Positions 8,018 to 14,629 of a stretch of 17,102 bases of DNA are shown one piece after another. The notes under the pieces were generated by a model. It saw only the letters and a list, made by a program, of their open reading frames with translations, did not search any database and was not told the DNA's origin. The position numbers and the translations under genes were made by a program. The stretch's first letter is position 1. Each line of letters begins with the position of its first letter. The stretch comes from Gemmatimonadota bacterium (GTDB lineage Bacteria > Gemmatimonadota > Gemmatimonadetes > Gemmatimonadales > GWC2-71-9): the NCBI GenBank assembly GCA_016880225.1, contig JAEHDT010000292.1, positions 1 to 17,102 of the forward strand. The letters are read 5' to 3'.

Positions 8018-8634
8018 GCGGCGTCGGTCTCGAGGAGTGACCGGAACATCTTATCCCCGGCGGCCACGAGAGGCCAGGCCATGCGGCGCGCCAGGTGGGA
8101 GACCGCGCTGCGGTCGATGTCGAGGCGGGCGGCGGCGGCGGCGGCGTCGCCCAGGCGCAACAGGGCCGCGGCCCGGCGCTGTCGCGGCGTCCAGCTCCAG
8201 TACAGGGCCGAGTAATAGCTGGCGAGCGGGTCGAGCGCCGCGGCGAAGCCACCGAAGGCGAGCACCTGGCGGTGGCGCTTCGCCCGGTCCATGGCCGCGC
8301 GGGCCTCGTGAAAGCAGGGGCCGTCCACCTCGGGGGCGGTCGGCGCGAGCGGCGTGGTGATGGGGCCCCGGCCACAGGCGACCACCCAGTCGACGGCGGG
8401 CAGGCGGGCCCGCACCGTGTGCGCGACGTCCCACAGCGGCTGGGAGGTGGCGAGCAGACACTGCAGCTCGTCCCCCAGCGTCACGGCGAAGCGGGCGGCG
8501 AGGCTCTTGGCGTAGCGCCGGTTCAGCTCCGGGAGGGCGGCGCGGAGGTCGGTCTGGAGCCGGGCGCGAGTCGCGGGTGCGAGCTCGCGCGAGGCGATGG
8601 CGTCGGCGATGAGGGCGACGTAGCTCTTTGACAT
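8014..8634 (-). CDS. SatD-family protein with C-terminal helix-turn-helix
   Basis: A 206-residue cytoplasmic protein. The N-terminal part matches the SatD family: YVALIADAIASREL (5-18), a paired helix with LQTDLRAALPELNRRY (26-41) and RFAVTLGDELQCLL (48-61), corresponding to the family's conserved GDE(F/L)Q. The C-terminus (about 148-195) is a predicted helix-turn-helix: WTPRQRRAAALLRL, AAAAAARLDIDRSAVSHLARR, the shape seen in LuxR-type and sigma region 4 motifs. It is named after a gene of the streptococcal sat (secretion and acid tolerance) locus; no reaction is established. Start ATG at 8634 with AGGA at 8648-8651, a long 13-nt spacing. The start codon lies inside one of three 15-bp palindromes, so autoregulation by its own HTH is a strong hypothesis. 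It overlaps its membrane partner by 4 bp. Confidence 0.82.
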   Translation of the reverse strand: MSKSYVALIADAIASRELAPATRARLQTDLRAALPELNRRYAKSLAARFAVTLGDELQCLLATSQPLWDVAHTVRARLPAVDWVVACGRGPITTPLAPTAPEVDGPCFHEARAAMDRAKRHRQVLAFGGFAAALDPLASYYSALYWSWTPRQRRAAALLRLGDAAAAAARLDIDRSAVSHLARRMAWPLVAAGDKMFRSLLETDAA

Positions 8635-8643
8635 ATTACGTCA
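8629..8643. promoter_or_regulatory. Operator-like palindrome O1 over the satD start codon
   Basis: The plus strand reads TGACATATTACGTCA; read on the minus strand it is TGACGTAATATGTCA, which matches O3 in its first seven and last five bases. It covers the satD start codon (8632-8634). A protein bound here would block translation initiation DNA or elongation. Centre 8636, exactly 28 bp from the next copy. Confidence 0.65.
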
Positions 8644-8656
8644 TATTTCCTGTTAG

Positions 8657-8671
8657 TGACGTATTCCGTCA
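8657..8671. promoter_or_regulatory. Operator-like palindrome O2
   Basis: TGACGTATTCCGTCA, an imperfect palindrome with TGACG/CGTCA arms. Centre 8664. It would overlap the transcription start predicted from the promoter described for satD. A further 7-bp inverted repeat, TGTTAGT (8651-8657) and ACTAACA (8675-8681), flanks it. Confidence 0.65.
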
Positions 8672-8672
8672 T

Positions 8673-8700
8673 AAACTAACAATGTGACGTAAAATGTCAA
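8673..8700 (-). promoter_or_regulatory. Predicted satD promoter
   Basis: On the minus strand a perfect TTGACA (8700-8695) is followed after 16 bp by TAGTTT (8678-8673), which keeps the three most important bases of TATAAT. Transcription would start near 8666, about 32 nt before the satD ATG. The region is strikingly AT-rich against the GC-rich surroundings. Confidence 0.5.
8685..8699. promoter_or_regulatory. Operator-like palindrome O3
   Basis: TGACGTAAAATGTCA, the third copy of the 15-bp motif. Centre 8692, again 28 bp from O2. It overlaps the -35 box of the predicted satD promoter, the usual place for a repressor site. Confidence 0.65.
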
Positions 8701-8716
8701 TCGAGCGGCGTCTGCC

Positions 8717-9361
8717 TCACCGCGTGCCGAACAGCCGGTCGCCCGCGTCCCCCAGCCCGGGGAGGATGTATCCCTGCTGGTTGAGCTGGCGGTCAAGCGC
8801 GGCGGCGAACACGGGGACGTCGGGGTGGGTCTCGAGCATGCGGCGCACGCCCTCTGGCGCCGCGACGAGGCAGAGGAACCGGATGCGCTGCGCGCCGGCG
8901 TGCTTGAGCGCGCTCACCGCGTCGACCGCCGAGCCGCCGGTCGCGAGCATCGGATCGAGCACGAAGAAATCGCGCGCCTCGCGTCCCTCGGGGATCTTGA
9001 AGTAGTAGTCGACGGGCTGCAGGGTGTCGTGCTCGCGGTAGATGCCGATGTGTCCGACGCGCGCCGACGGGATGAGTTGAGCGATCCCCTCCACCATGCC
9101 GAGCCCCGCGCGCAGGATCGGGACGAGGGCGAGTTTCTTTCCCGCCACGCGGGCGCCGCGCATGCGCTCGAGCGGCGTTTCCACCTCGACGGGCTCGAGC
9201 GGCAGATCCTTGGTCACCTCGTACGCCATGAGCATGGCCATCTCGTTCACCAGCTGCTTGAAGTCGCGGGTGGTGGTCGTCTTGTCCCTGAGGATCGAGA
9301 GCTTGTGCTGGATCAGCGGGTGATCGAGCACCGTGAGATTGGGGAACTCGGGGCGGGGCAT
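8717..9361 (-). CDS. upp: Uracil phosphoribosyltransferase
   Basis: A 214-residue cytoplasmic enzyme of pyrimidine salvage that makes UMP from uracil and PRPP. The whole family pattern is present: LTVLDHPLIQHKLSILRD near the N-terminus (9-26), VPILRAGLGMVEG (80-92), the PRPP-binding loop LDPMLATGGSA (135-145) and the C-terminal uracil-binding segment GYILPGLGDAGDRLFGT (197-213). Length is normal for UPRT (about 208-214). The ATG at 9361 is chosen from homology; there is no Shine-Dalgarno sequence upstream of it on this strand. The gene is divergent from the multicopper oxidase and lies 82 bp before satD on the same strand, but satD has its own apparent promoter. Confidence 0.96.
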   Translation of the reverse strand: MPRPEFPNLTVLDHPLIQHKLSILRDKTTTTRDFKQLVNEMAMLMAYEVTKDLPLEPVEVETPLERMRGARVAGKKLALVPILRAGLGMVEGIAQLIPSARVGHIGIYREHDTLQPVDYYFKIPEGREARDFFVLDPMLATGGSAVDAVSALKHAGAQRIRFLCLVAAPEGVRRMLETHPDVPVFAAALDRQLNQQGYILPGLGDAGDRLFGTR

Positions 9362-9451
9362 GAAGGAGGAAGGTATCGCGCGGGGCGGCGAGCCGTCCAG
9401 CGCGCCGGGCGGCCGCTTGACAACCCCTACCAGCGACGAGCTATTCAACCC
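9362..9451. promoter_or_regulatory. Divergent upp / multicopper oxidase intergenic region
   Basis: These 90 bp must hold promoters for both genes. On the plus strand TTGACA (9417-9422), a 17-bp spacer and GCTATT (9440-9445) place a transcription start right at the GTG of the oxidase gene (9452). For upp no convincing -35/-10 pair is visible. A plus-strand GGAGGAAGG at 9365-9373 looks like a ribosome site but no start codon follows it. Confidence 0.4.
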
Positions 9452-11338
9452 GTGCACGCTCGATCGCTCGCGGTGCCACTGCTGCTCCTTCTCCTGGGAC
9501 CGGATCGACCGTCCGTCCGGGTGCGGATCAACAACAATCGCCGCGCGGCCGGCACCCTGCGCGGCGGTCTCCTGACCATTCGCCTCGAAGCGCGCCTGGG
9601 TACGTGGCAGCCGGACGGCGACGACGCCCCCGGGGCGCAAGTTCCTGCGTTCGCCGAGGCGGGCAAGGCGCCCCAGATCCCGGGCCCGCTCATTCGCGTG
9701 CCGGCGGGGACGGACGTCGCGCTCACGATCCATAACGCGGTGCCGGACTCGGTGCTCACGGTCCACGGCCTGCACGCCCGGCCGCGCACGACGCTTACCT
9801 CGGATACGCTCCAGGTCGCGCCCGGCGCAACTCGCGGGCTGCATTTTCGTCTGGACGAACCGGGCACGTACTACTACTGGGGGACCACGATGGGGCGGAC
9901 GTTCCGCGCGCGCACGCGCGAGGACGCGCAGCTCTCCGGAGCTATCATCGTGGACGAGCCGGGACGGCGACCGCCACCGGATCGCGTGCTGGTCATCGGC
10001 GTGTGGGAGGACACGGCGGGCGGCGTCCAGCTCCCGCGGGAGCGCGAGCGGGAGCTGTTCGTCGTGAACGGGCGGTCGTGGCCCCACACCGAGCGGCTGT
10101 CCTATACCGTGGGCGATACCGTGCGCTGGCGGGTGCTCAACATCTCGGCGGACCTGCATCCGATGCATCTGCACGGGTTCTACTACCGGGTCGACAGCCG
10201 GGGCGACGGCACCGGCGACACCAGTTATACGGAAGCGGGTCGCGACTTCGTCGTCACGCAACGGATGACCCCCGGTCAGACGATGCGCCTGACCTGGATT
10301 CCGGAACGGCCCGGCAACTGGCTCTTTCACTGCCACATACCGCGGCACTTTGGTCCGCGCGGGCCGCTGGGCCTGCGGCGCCCGGCCCCGCCGGGTGCCG
10401 AGCGGACGCACGCCACGTCGAATCATGCGCTCGAAGGGATGAACGGCCTGATGGTGGGGGTGACGGTGACTGAGGGGAAACATGCCCTGCGCGACCTCGT
10501 GGTCGACGAGGCCCAGCGCCGCCATCTGCGTCTGTTGGTGCGGGAGAATGCCGGCGGGTCGGCGGCCGCTCCGTACTACGGGTTCGCCCTGCAGGAGGGC
10601 GGCCCGGAGCCGGCGGCCGATTCGGGCCATCGCGCCGGCCCCGCGATCGTGCTCACGCGTGGCCAGCCGGTGAGCATCATGGTGATGAACCGCCTGCCCG
10701 AAGCGACGGCCGTGCACTGGCACGGCATCGAGCTGGAGAGCTACTTCGACGGCGTGGCCGGCTTCAGCGGCAGCGCCGCGCGCCTGTCGCCCCTCATCGC
10801 CCCCGGCGACTCCTTCGAAGCGCGATTCACGCCGCCGCGCGCGGGCACGTTCATCTATCACACCCATGTGGACGAGCTGCGCCAGCAACCGGCGGGCTTG
10901 GCGGGCCCGCTCATCGTGCTCGAGCCCGACGTCCCGTACGATCCGGCGACGGACATGACGGTGTTGATCTCGTCGCCCTCGGACTCGATCGCCGAAACGC
11001 GGGCCGTCCTCTTGAACGGCAGCCTGGCGCCCGCGCCGCTGGACATGCGCGTGGGCGTTGCGCATCGCGTGCGCTTCATCAACATCACGAAGGCACGGCC
11101 GGGTTTGAGGGTCGAGCTGGTCGGGGCCGCCGGCGTCGTGGCGTGGCGTGTGATTGCGAAAGACGGCGCCGACCTTCCCGCGTCCCGGCGGGTGACGGGT
11201 CCGGCGCGCTTGCCGATCAGCATCGGCGAGACGGTGGACGTCGAGGTCACGCCGGCCGAGCCCGGGGAGCTGCGGCTCGAAGGGCGGGCGGCGGAAGGGT
11301 TCTTGCTGGGTGTGATGCCGGTGCGCATCCACCGGTAA
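9452..11338 (+). CDS. Exported multicopper oxidase with permuted copper-motif order
   Basis: A 628-residue protein with a signal peptide (about 1-18). It appears to have four cupredoxin-like domains. Domain 1 (about 35-175) has lost most copper ligands: HGLH at 105-108, and YYYW where YHSH would be expected. Domain 2 (about 185-340) carries HPMHLHG (H236, H239, H241) and HCHIPRH (H293, C294, H295, H299), then NHALEGM (H325, M330). Domain 3 (about 360-490) carries HWHG (H422, H424) and YHTH (H470, H472). Domain 4 (about 495-628) has no ligands. Together these supply a type 1 copper and a trinuclear cluster, so it should oxidise a substrate with reduction of O2 to water outside the cytoplasm. 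Substrate unknown (metal or phenol are possible). The GTG at 9452 is chosen because the signal peptide starts there; another GTG at 9473 is possible. Confidence 0.85.
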   Translation: MHARSLAVPLLLLLLGPDRPSVRVRINNNRRAAGTLRGGLLTIRLEARLGTWQPDGDDAPGAQVPAFAEAGKAPQIPGPLIRVPAGTDVALTIHNAVPDSVLTVHGLHARPRTTLTSDTLQVAPGATRGLHFRLDEPGTYYYWGTTMGRTFRARTREDAQLSGAIIVDEPGRRPPPDRVLVIGVWEDTAGGVQLPRERERELFVVNGRSWPHTERLSYTVGDTVRWRVLNISADLHPMHLHGFYYRVDSRGDGTGDTSYTEAGRDFVVTQRMTPGQTMRLTWIPERPGNWLFHCHIPRHFGPRGPLGLRRPAPPGAERTHATSNHALEGMNGLMVGVTVTEGKHALRDLVVDEAQRRHLRLLVRENAGGSAAAPYYGFALQEGGPEPAADSGHRAGPAIVLTRGQPVSIMVMNRLPEATAVHWHGIELESYFDGVAGFSGSAARLSPLIAPGDSFEARFTPPRAGTFIYHTHVDELRQQPAGLAGPLIVLEPDVPYDPATDMTVLISSPSDSIAETRAVLLNGSLAPAPLDMRVGVAHRVRFINITKARPGLRVELVGAAGVVAWRVIAKDGADLPASRRVTGPARLPISIGETVDVEVTPAEPGELRLEGRAAEGFLLGVMPVRIHR

Positions 11339-11434
11339 GGGTGCGTCCGCTCTCTCCTAGGCTAGCCTGGGCCGTGAGCCCCACCACTGCCACGGTCCAA
11401 CACGACTTGCTAAGTTGTCGTGCTGCAACCGGCC
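11339..11434 (+). other. Gap between the oxidase gene and tRNA-Phe
   Basis: This 96-bp gap holds a near-perfect palindrome (AGGCTAGCCT at 11359-11368, extended by CC/GG), CCGTG/CACGG arms at 11372-11376 and 11391-11395, and CACGAC/GTCGTG arms around 11401-11422. None has a T tract, so a terminator is uncertain. A weak promoter for the tRNA, CTGCCA (11387-11392), 18 bp, TAAGTT (11411-11416), is possible. Confidence 0.3.
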
Positions 11435-11507
<73 letters not shown>

Positions 11508-11547
11508 TTGCTGACACGCTCGGCCTAGCAGCGGGAGGCGGGTTCCT

Positions 11548-12462
11548 ATGGGATTGCACGTCAACGCCATCTGCCTCGTGGCCCTACCCCTCGCGCTCGC
11601 GGGCGCCGCTGCCCCGGCCGCCGCGCCGGGGGCTCGGTTGCCGCTGCACTACAAAGGGCTGGTGTCGTCGACGCCCCTCGGCGCCGCCTTCGTGATGCCC
11701 GGGGAGACGCTCGCGGTGGCCGTCCCGGTGGGCGTCGGCGAGGTACGCTTCGAAGCCACGGCCGGCTCCCTCACGGCGACCGCCGCCCACGCCTGGCGTT
11801 GGACCGCGCCGACGGCGCCGGGGATGTACCGGCTGCGCGCCGTCTCTGCCGATCTCCGCGATACCGTGACGCTGCACGCCTTCGTCATGGTGCCCGCGGC
11901 CGCCGTCCGCGATGGCTACTTGAACGGCTACCACATCGGACGCTACCCCGCTGCGCCGTTGCACGGCTTGGCCGCCTACCGCCCCCCGCGCGGCTTCGTC
12001 GAGGTGACGCCCGAGAACGAGAACGTGTACCTGACGCCCCACCTGCAGCTCGGGCAGTTCGTGACGAAGCAGGGCGGTAGCTTCCCCAAGTACGTCGTGC
12101 TGGACGAGCGGCTGCTGGTGAAGCTCGAGGATCTGCTGGACCAGGTGCATCGGGCCGGGTACGACGTGCGGCGCTTCCGCATCATGAGCGGCTACCGCAC
12201 CCCGTACTACAATCACGCCATCGGCAACGTGGCCTATAGCCGCCACATCTACGGCGCCGCGGCGGACATCCTGGTCGACGACATGAATCGTGACGGGCGC
12301 ATCGACGGGCAGGACGCCGCCGTGCTCGCCGCGGTGGTAGAACATCGGGTCGAAGACCCAGCGCACCGCGCGTCGCTCGGCGGCATCGGCGCGTACCCGC
12401 GCACGGCGACCCACGGCCCGTTCGTGCACGTCGACGTGCGCGGGTTCCGGGCGCGCTGGTAG
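11548..12462 (+). CDS. Exported M15-type zinc metallopeptidase with EF-hand-like loop
   Basis: A 304-residue protein with a signal peptide (about 1-27, AAAPAAAPGA). A beta-rich region (about 30-115) is followed by a catalytic domain of the peptidase M15 (D-Ala-D-Ala carboxypeptidase / YcbK-like) type at about 150-304. Visible motifs are MSGYRTPYYN (213-222), SRHIYGAAAD with Zn ligands H233 and D240 (H-x6-D), and FVHVDVRG near the C-terminus with H294 as the third ligand. Such enzymes cut peptide cross-links or stems of peptidoglycan. Directly after the second ligand, residues 245-256 fit DxNxDGxIDxxD, a complete EF-hand calcium loop. Start ATG at 11548 with GGGAGG at 11533-11538 (9-nt spacing). 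It follows the tRNA by 40 bp and is convergent with the repeat lipoprotein. Confidence 0.85.
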   Translation: MGLHVNAICLVALPLALAGAAAPAAAPGARLPLHYKGLVSSTPLGAAFVMPGETLAVAVPVGVGEVRFEATAGSLTATAAHAWRWTAPTAPGMYRLRAVSADLRDTVTLHAFVMVPAAAVRDGYLNGYHIGRYPAAPLHGLAAYRPPRGFVEVTPENENVYLTPHLQLGQFVTKQGGSFPKYVVLDERLLVKLEDLLDQVHRAGYDVRRFRIMSGYRTPYYNHAIGNVAYSRHIYGAAADILVDDMNRDGRIDGQDAAVLAAVVEHRVEDPAHRASLGGIGAYPRTATHGPFVHVDVRGFRARW

Positions 12463-12475
12463 CGCCGGGGCGCTA
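12460..12475. terminator. Hairpin between convergent genes
   Basis: TAGCGCC (12460-12466) pairs perfectly with GGCGCTA (12469-12475). The hairpin starts on the stop codon of the M15 peptidase gene and lies 6 bp before the end of the convergent lipoprotein gene. It would work in both directions. There is no T tract, so factor-independent termination is uncertain. Confidence 0.35.
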
Positions 12476-12481
12476 TCCCGC

Positions 12482-14353
12482 TCAGCTCTTCACGATGTCC
12501 CCGCTCGTCACGGCCCCTGAGCGGCGGAACCCCTCCGACGGTATGAAGATGTCGAAGTAGTCCGCGCCACTCCCCGCCGGCCCGTTGTCGCAAACCGACA
12601 GGGTGTAGCTCACGAGCCCACCGGTGTCCTCCCGGCCCACACCGTCGATTTCGACGCCGCGGCTCGGGTCGCTGCACACGCTCGAGCTCGACCGGAAGGC
12701 GGTGAACGAGGTCGCGGGGTCCGACGCCGGATCGGTGGTGAGCGTTGCAGGCACGCCACCCGGGTGCAGGTCGCCGTAGTCGGTGCCGGTGAACCTGCCA
12801 GTCAAGTCCGCGCGGATGTCGAAATCGAACGTCTGCACGTTGTTCCCCGGTGTGGGAGATCCCGTACCCACCTGACCCTGTCCGGTCACCCGCCCGGCCG
12901 AAACGGCCGCGCAGCTCACCGCGAACGTCGTCGACGTCGAGCCGTCCGCGGGCACCGTGACGGTCCGCGGGTTCGCCCCGCTCACCGTGCAGTTGGCCGC
13001 CACGCCGGACAAGGCGATCGTGTGGTCGCCCGCCGGACCCGTGAACGTGACGCTGCCGTTCGTCGCGATCGGCTGGCTCGCCGCGCCACCGTCCACCACG
13101 ACCGTGTAGCCGTCCGGGTCGAGATTGGAGCCGGTGGTGCTCGTGGTCACCGTGAGGGTGCCATCGCCCCCGGCGGCTGCGCAACCGACCGCGAAGCTCG
13201 CCGACGCCGTCCCGCCCGTCGGTACCGTGACGGTCTGCGGGTTCGAGCCGCTCACCGTGCAGTTCGCCGCGAGACCTGAGAGGGCGACCGAATGACTGCC
13301 GGCGGAGAGCCCGGTGAAGGTGACGCTGCCGTTCGTGGCGATCGCCTGGCTCGCCCCGCCGTCCACGGTGACGGTATAGCCGTCAGGATCGAGGTTCGAG
13401 CCGGTGGTGCTGGTCGTCACGGTCAGGTTGCCGCTCTGGGCGACGCAGCTCACCGCGAACGAGGTGGACGCCGTCCCACCACTCGGTACGGTCACCGTCC
13501 GCGACGTGCCGCCGCTCACGCTGCAATTCCCCGCGACACCCGAGAGCACCACCGTGTGGCTGCTCGCCGACAGCCCGGAGAATGTCACGCTCCCGTTCGT
13601 GGCGATCGCCTGGCTCGCGCCACCGTCCACGGTGACGGTATAGCCGTCAGGATCGAGGTTCGAGCCGGTGGTGCTGGTCGTCACGGTCAGGTTGCCGCTC
13701 TGGGCGACGCAGCTCACCGCGAACGAGATCGACGCCGTCCCACCACTCGGTACGGTCACCGTCCGCGACGTGCCGCCGCTCACGCTGCAATTCCCCGCGA
13801 CACCCGAGAGCACGACCGTGTGGTTGCCCGACGGTAGCCCGCTGAACGTCACGCTGCCGTTCGTGCCGATCGTCCGGCTCGTGTTCCCGTCCAGCGTGAC
13901 GGTATAGCCGTCCGCGTCGACGTTCGACCCGCTGGTGGCCGTGGTCACGTTGAGATCCCCCGTTTGCGGTCCCGTCGGGGCGCAGCTCACGGAGAAGTCG
14001 ACGTGAACGGTCCCGCCCAACGGCACGAGGGCGGTACGGGTCGTTCCCCCGCTGACCGTGCAGTTCCCCGCCACGCCGCCGATCGTGACGACGTGCGGCC
14101 CGGCGAGTAGGCCGCTGAACGTGACGCTGCCGTCGGTCCCGGCCGCCTTGGTCTGGAGCAAGTCGACCGTGATCGTGTAACCGTCGGGGTCGAGGCTCGA
14201 CCCCGTGGTCGCTGTCGTCACGGTGAGATCGCCCGTGAGGCCGCCCAACAGAGCGGACGGCTTCTGATCCGGAGCCGCCGCATCGCGGCACCCCGCGGCC
14301 GCGAGCAGCGCCAGCGACAGGCTCGCTATCACATTGACCGGTGTGCGTCGCAT
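12482..14353 (-). CDS. Lipoprotein with five tandem PEGA-like repeats and a C-terminal domain
   Basis: A 623-residue lipoprotein. The signal peptide (1-21) ends in the lipobox LAAAGC with C22 as the lipidated residue. Five tandem repeats follow at 41-131, 132-219, 220-307, 308-397 and 398-485. Each has the order G(D/N/T)LTVTT, G(S/N)xDxDGYT, an NGSVTF strand, HTVxLSG, then xNC and a closing xVxC; the two cysteines per unit probably form a disulfide. The unit resembles PEGA-like surface repeats common in Gemmatimonadota. The C-terminal 138 residues (486-623), opening RVTGQGQVGTG, resemble a domain seen at the end of exported proteins (post-COAP-1-like); this is from recall. The ATG at 14353 is chosen over one 11 codons upstream because AGGAGGGAG precedes it and the signal peptide starts there. 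Probably a surface adhesin or spacer; ligand unknown. Confidence 0.88.
   Translation of the reverse strand: MRRTPVNVIASLSLALLAAAGCRDAAAPDQKPSALLGGLTGDLTVTTATTGSSLDPDGYTITVDLLQTKAAGTDGSVTFSGLLAGPHVVTIGGVAGNCTVSGGTTRTALVPLGGTVHVDFSVSCAPTGPQTGDLNVTTATSGSNVDADGYTVTLDGNTSRTIGTNGSVTFSGLPSGNHTVVLSGVAGNCSVSGGTSRTVTVPSGGTASISFAVSCVAQSGNLTVTTSTTGSNLDPDGYTVTVDGGASQAIATNGSVTFSGLSASSHTVVLSGVAGNCSVSGGTSRTVTVPSGGTASTSFAVSCVAQSGNLTVTTSTTGSNLDPDGYTVTVDGGASQAIATNGSVTFTGLSAGSHSVALSGLAANCTVSGSNPQTVTVPTGGTASASFAVGCAAAGGDGTLTVTTSTTGSNLDPDGYTVVVDGGAASQPIATNGSVTFTGPAGDHTIALSGVAANCTVSGANPRTVTVPADGSTSTTFAVSCAAVSAGRVTGQGQVGTGSPTPGNNVQTFDFDIRADLTGRFTGTDYGDLHPGGVPATLTTDPASDPATSFTAFRSSSSVCSDPSRGVEIDGVGREDTGGLVSYTLSVCDNGPAGSGADYFDIFIPSEGFRRSGAVTSGDIVKS
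12899..14233 (-). repeat. Five tandem coding repeats, about 264 bp each
   Basis: Unit limits on the plus strand are 13961-14233, 13697-13960, 13433-13696, 13163-13432 and 12899-13162 (273, 264, 264, 270 and 264 bp). The blocks 13359-13559 and 13623-13823 are offset by exactly 264 bp and differ at only three of 201 positions by eye. The outer units are clearly more diverged. Confidence 0.9.
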
Positions 14354-14364
14354 CACTCCCTCCT

Positions 14365-14388
14365 GGTTGCAGCGGGGGAGGTGCAACC
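14365..14388 (-). promoter_or_regulatory. Leader hairpin in front of the lipoprotein ribosome site
   Basis: GGTTGCA (14365-14371) and TGCAACC (14382-14388) form a perfect 7-bp inverted repeat with a 10-nt loop. On the mRNA strand the loop contains CCTCCCCC, which can pair with the AGGAGGG ribosome site that starts just after the stem. It could be a translational control element or a protein operator; neither is shown. Confidence 0.4.
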
Positions 14389-14629
14389 GCGGTGCCAGCG
14401 TCGGCCGCCGGGGCCGTGGCGCTGCTAACTACGGAAGGTGCCTGTGGTGCGAGCGCGCAGCGGTGCCTGAACGCCCCAGGCTCGGGCGTGTCGGCAACAT
14501 GGGGCGCCACAATGAGTCTCTACCCTCGTGTGACTGACATCACCCCCCCGCAGGTCAACGGCCCGGGCCCGGATGGATCTCCCGGGGCCGGCTGTGGGTA
14601 CCCGGACCCGAGCATCATCAGGAGGTCCG
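14389..14629. other. Divergent intergenic region, lipoprotein / barrel protein
   Basis: This stretch should contain promoters for both flanking genes. I found no convincing -35/-10 pair on either strand. The only clear element is AGGAGG at 14620-14625, the ribosome site of the plus-strand gene. No small gene with a ribosome site and normal codon use was seen. Confidence 0.4.

Noticed and set aside
9365..9373. GGAGGAAGG on the plus strand as a ribosome site for a small gene or an earlier oxidase start
   Set aside because: No ATG, GTG or TTG in a frame leading into the oxidase lies at suitable distance, and no small open frame looks coding.
8717..11332. An 871-codon open frame on the minus strand running through the whole oxidase gene
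   Set aside because: Only its last 214 codons (upp) match a family. The rest is antisense to the oxidase, Arg/His/Pro-rich and without motifs, as expected from GC-rich third positions.
11356..11422. Three small inverted repeats after the oxidase gene as a strong intrinsic terminator
   Set aside because: Stems are short and none is followed by a T-rich run; kept only as part of the description of the gap.
12899..14233. Tandem repeats as a CRISPR array or mobile element
   Set aside because: The period is 264 bp, in frame, and encodes a repeated protein domain; there are no short repeats with unique spacers and no cas genes.
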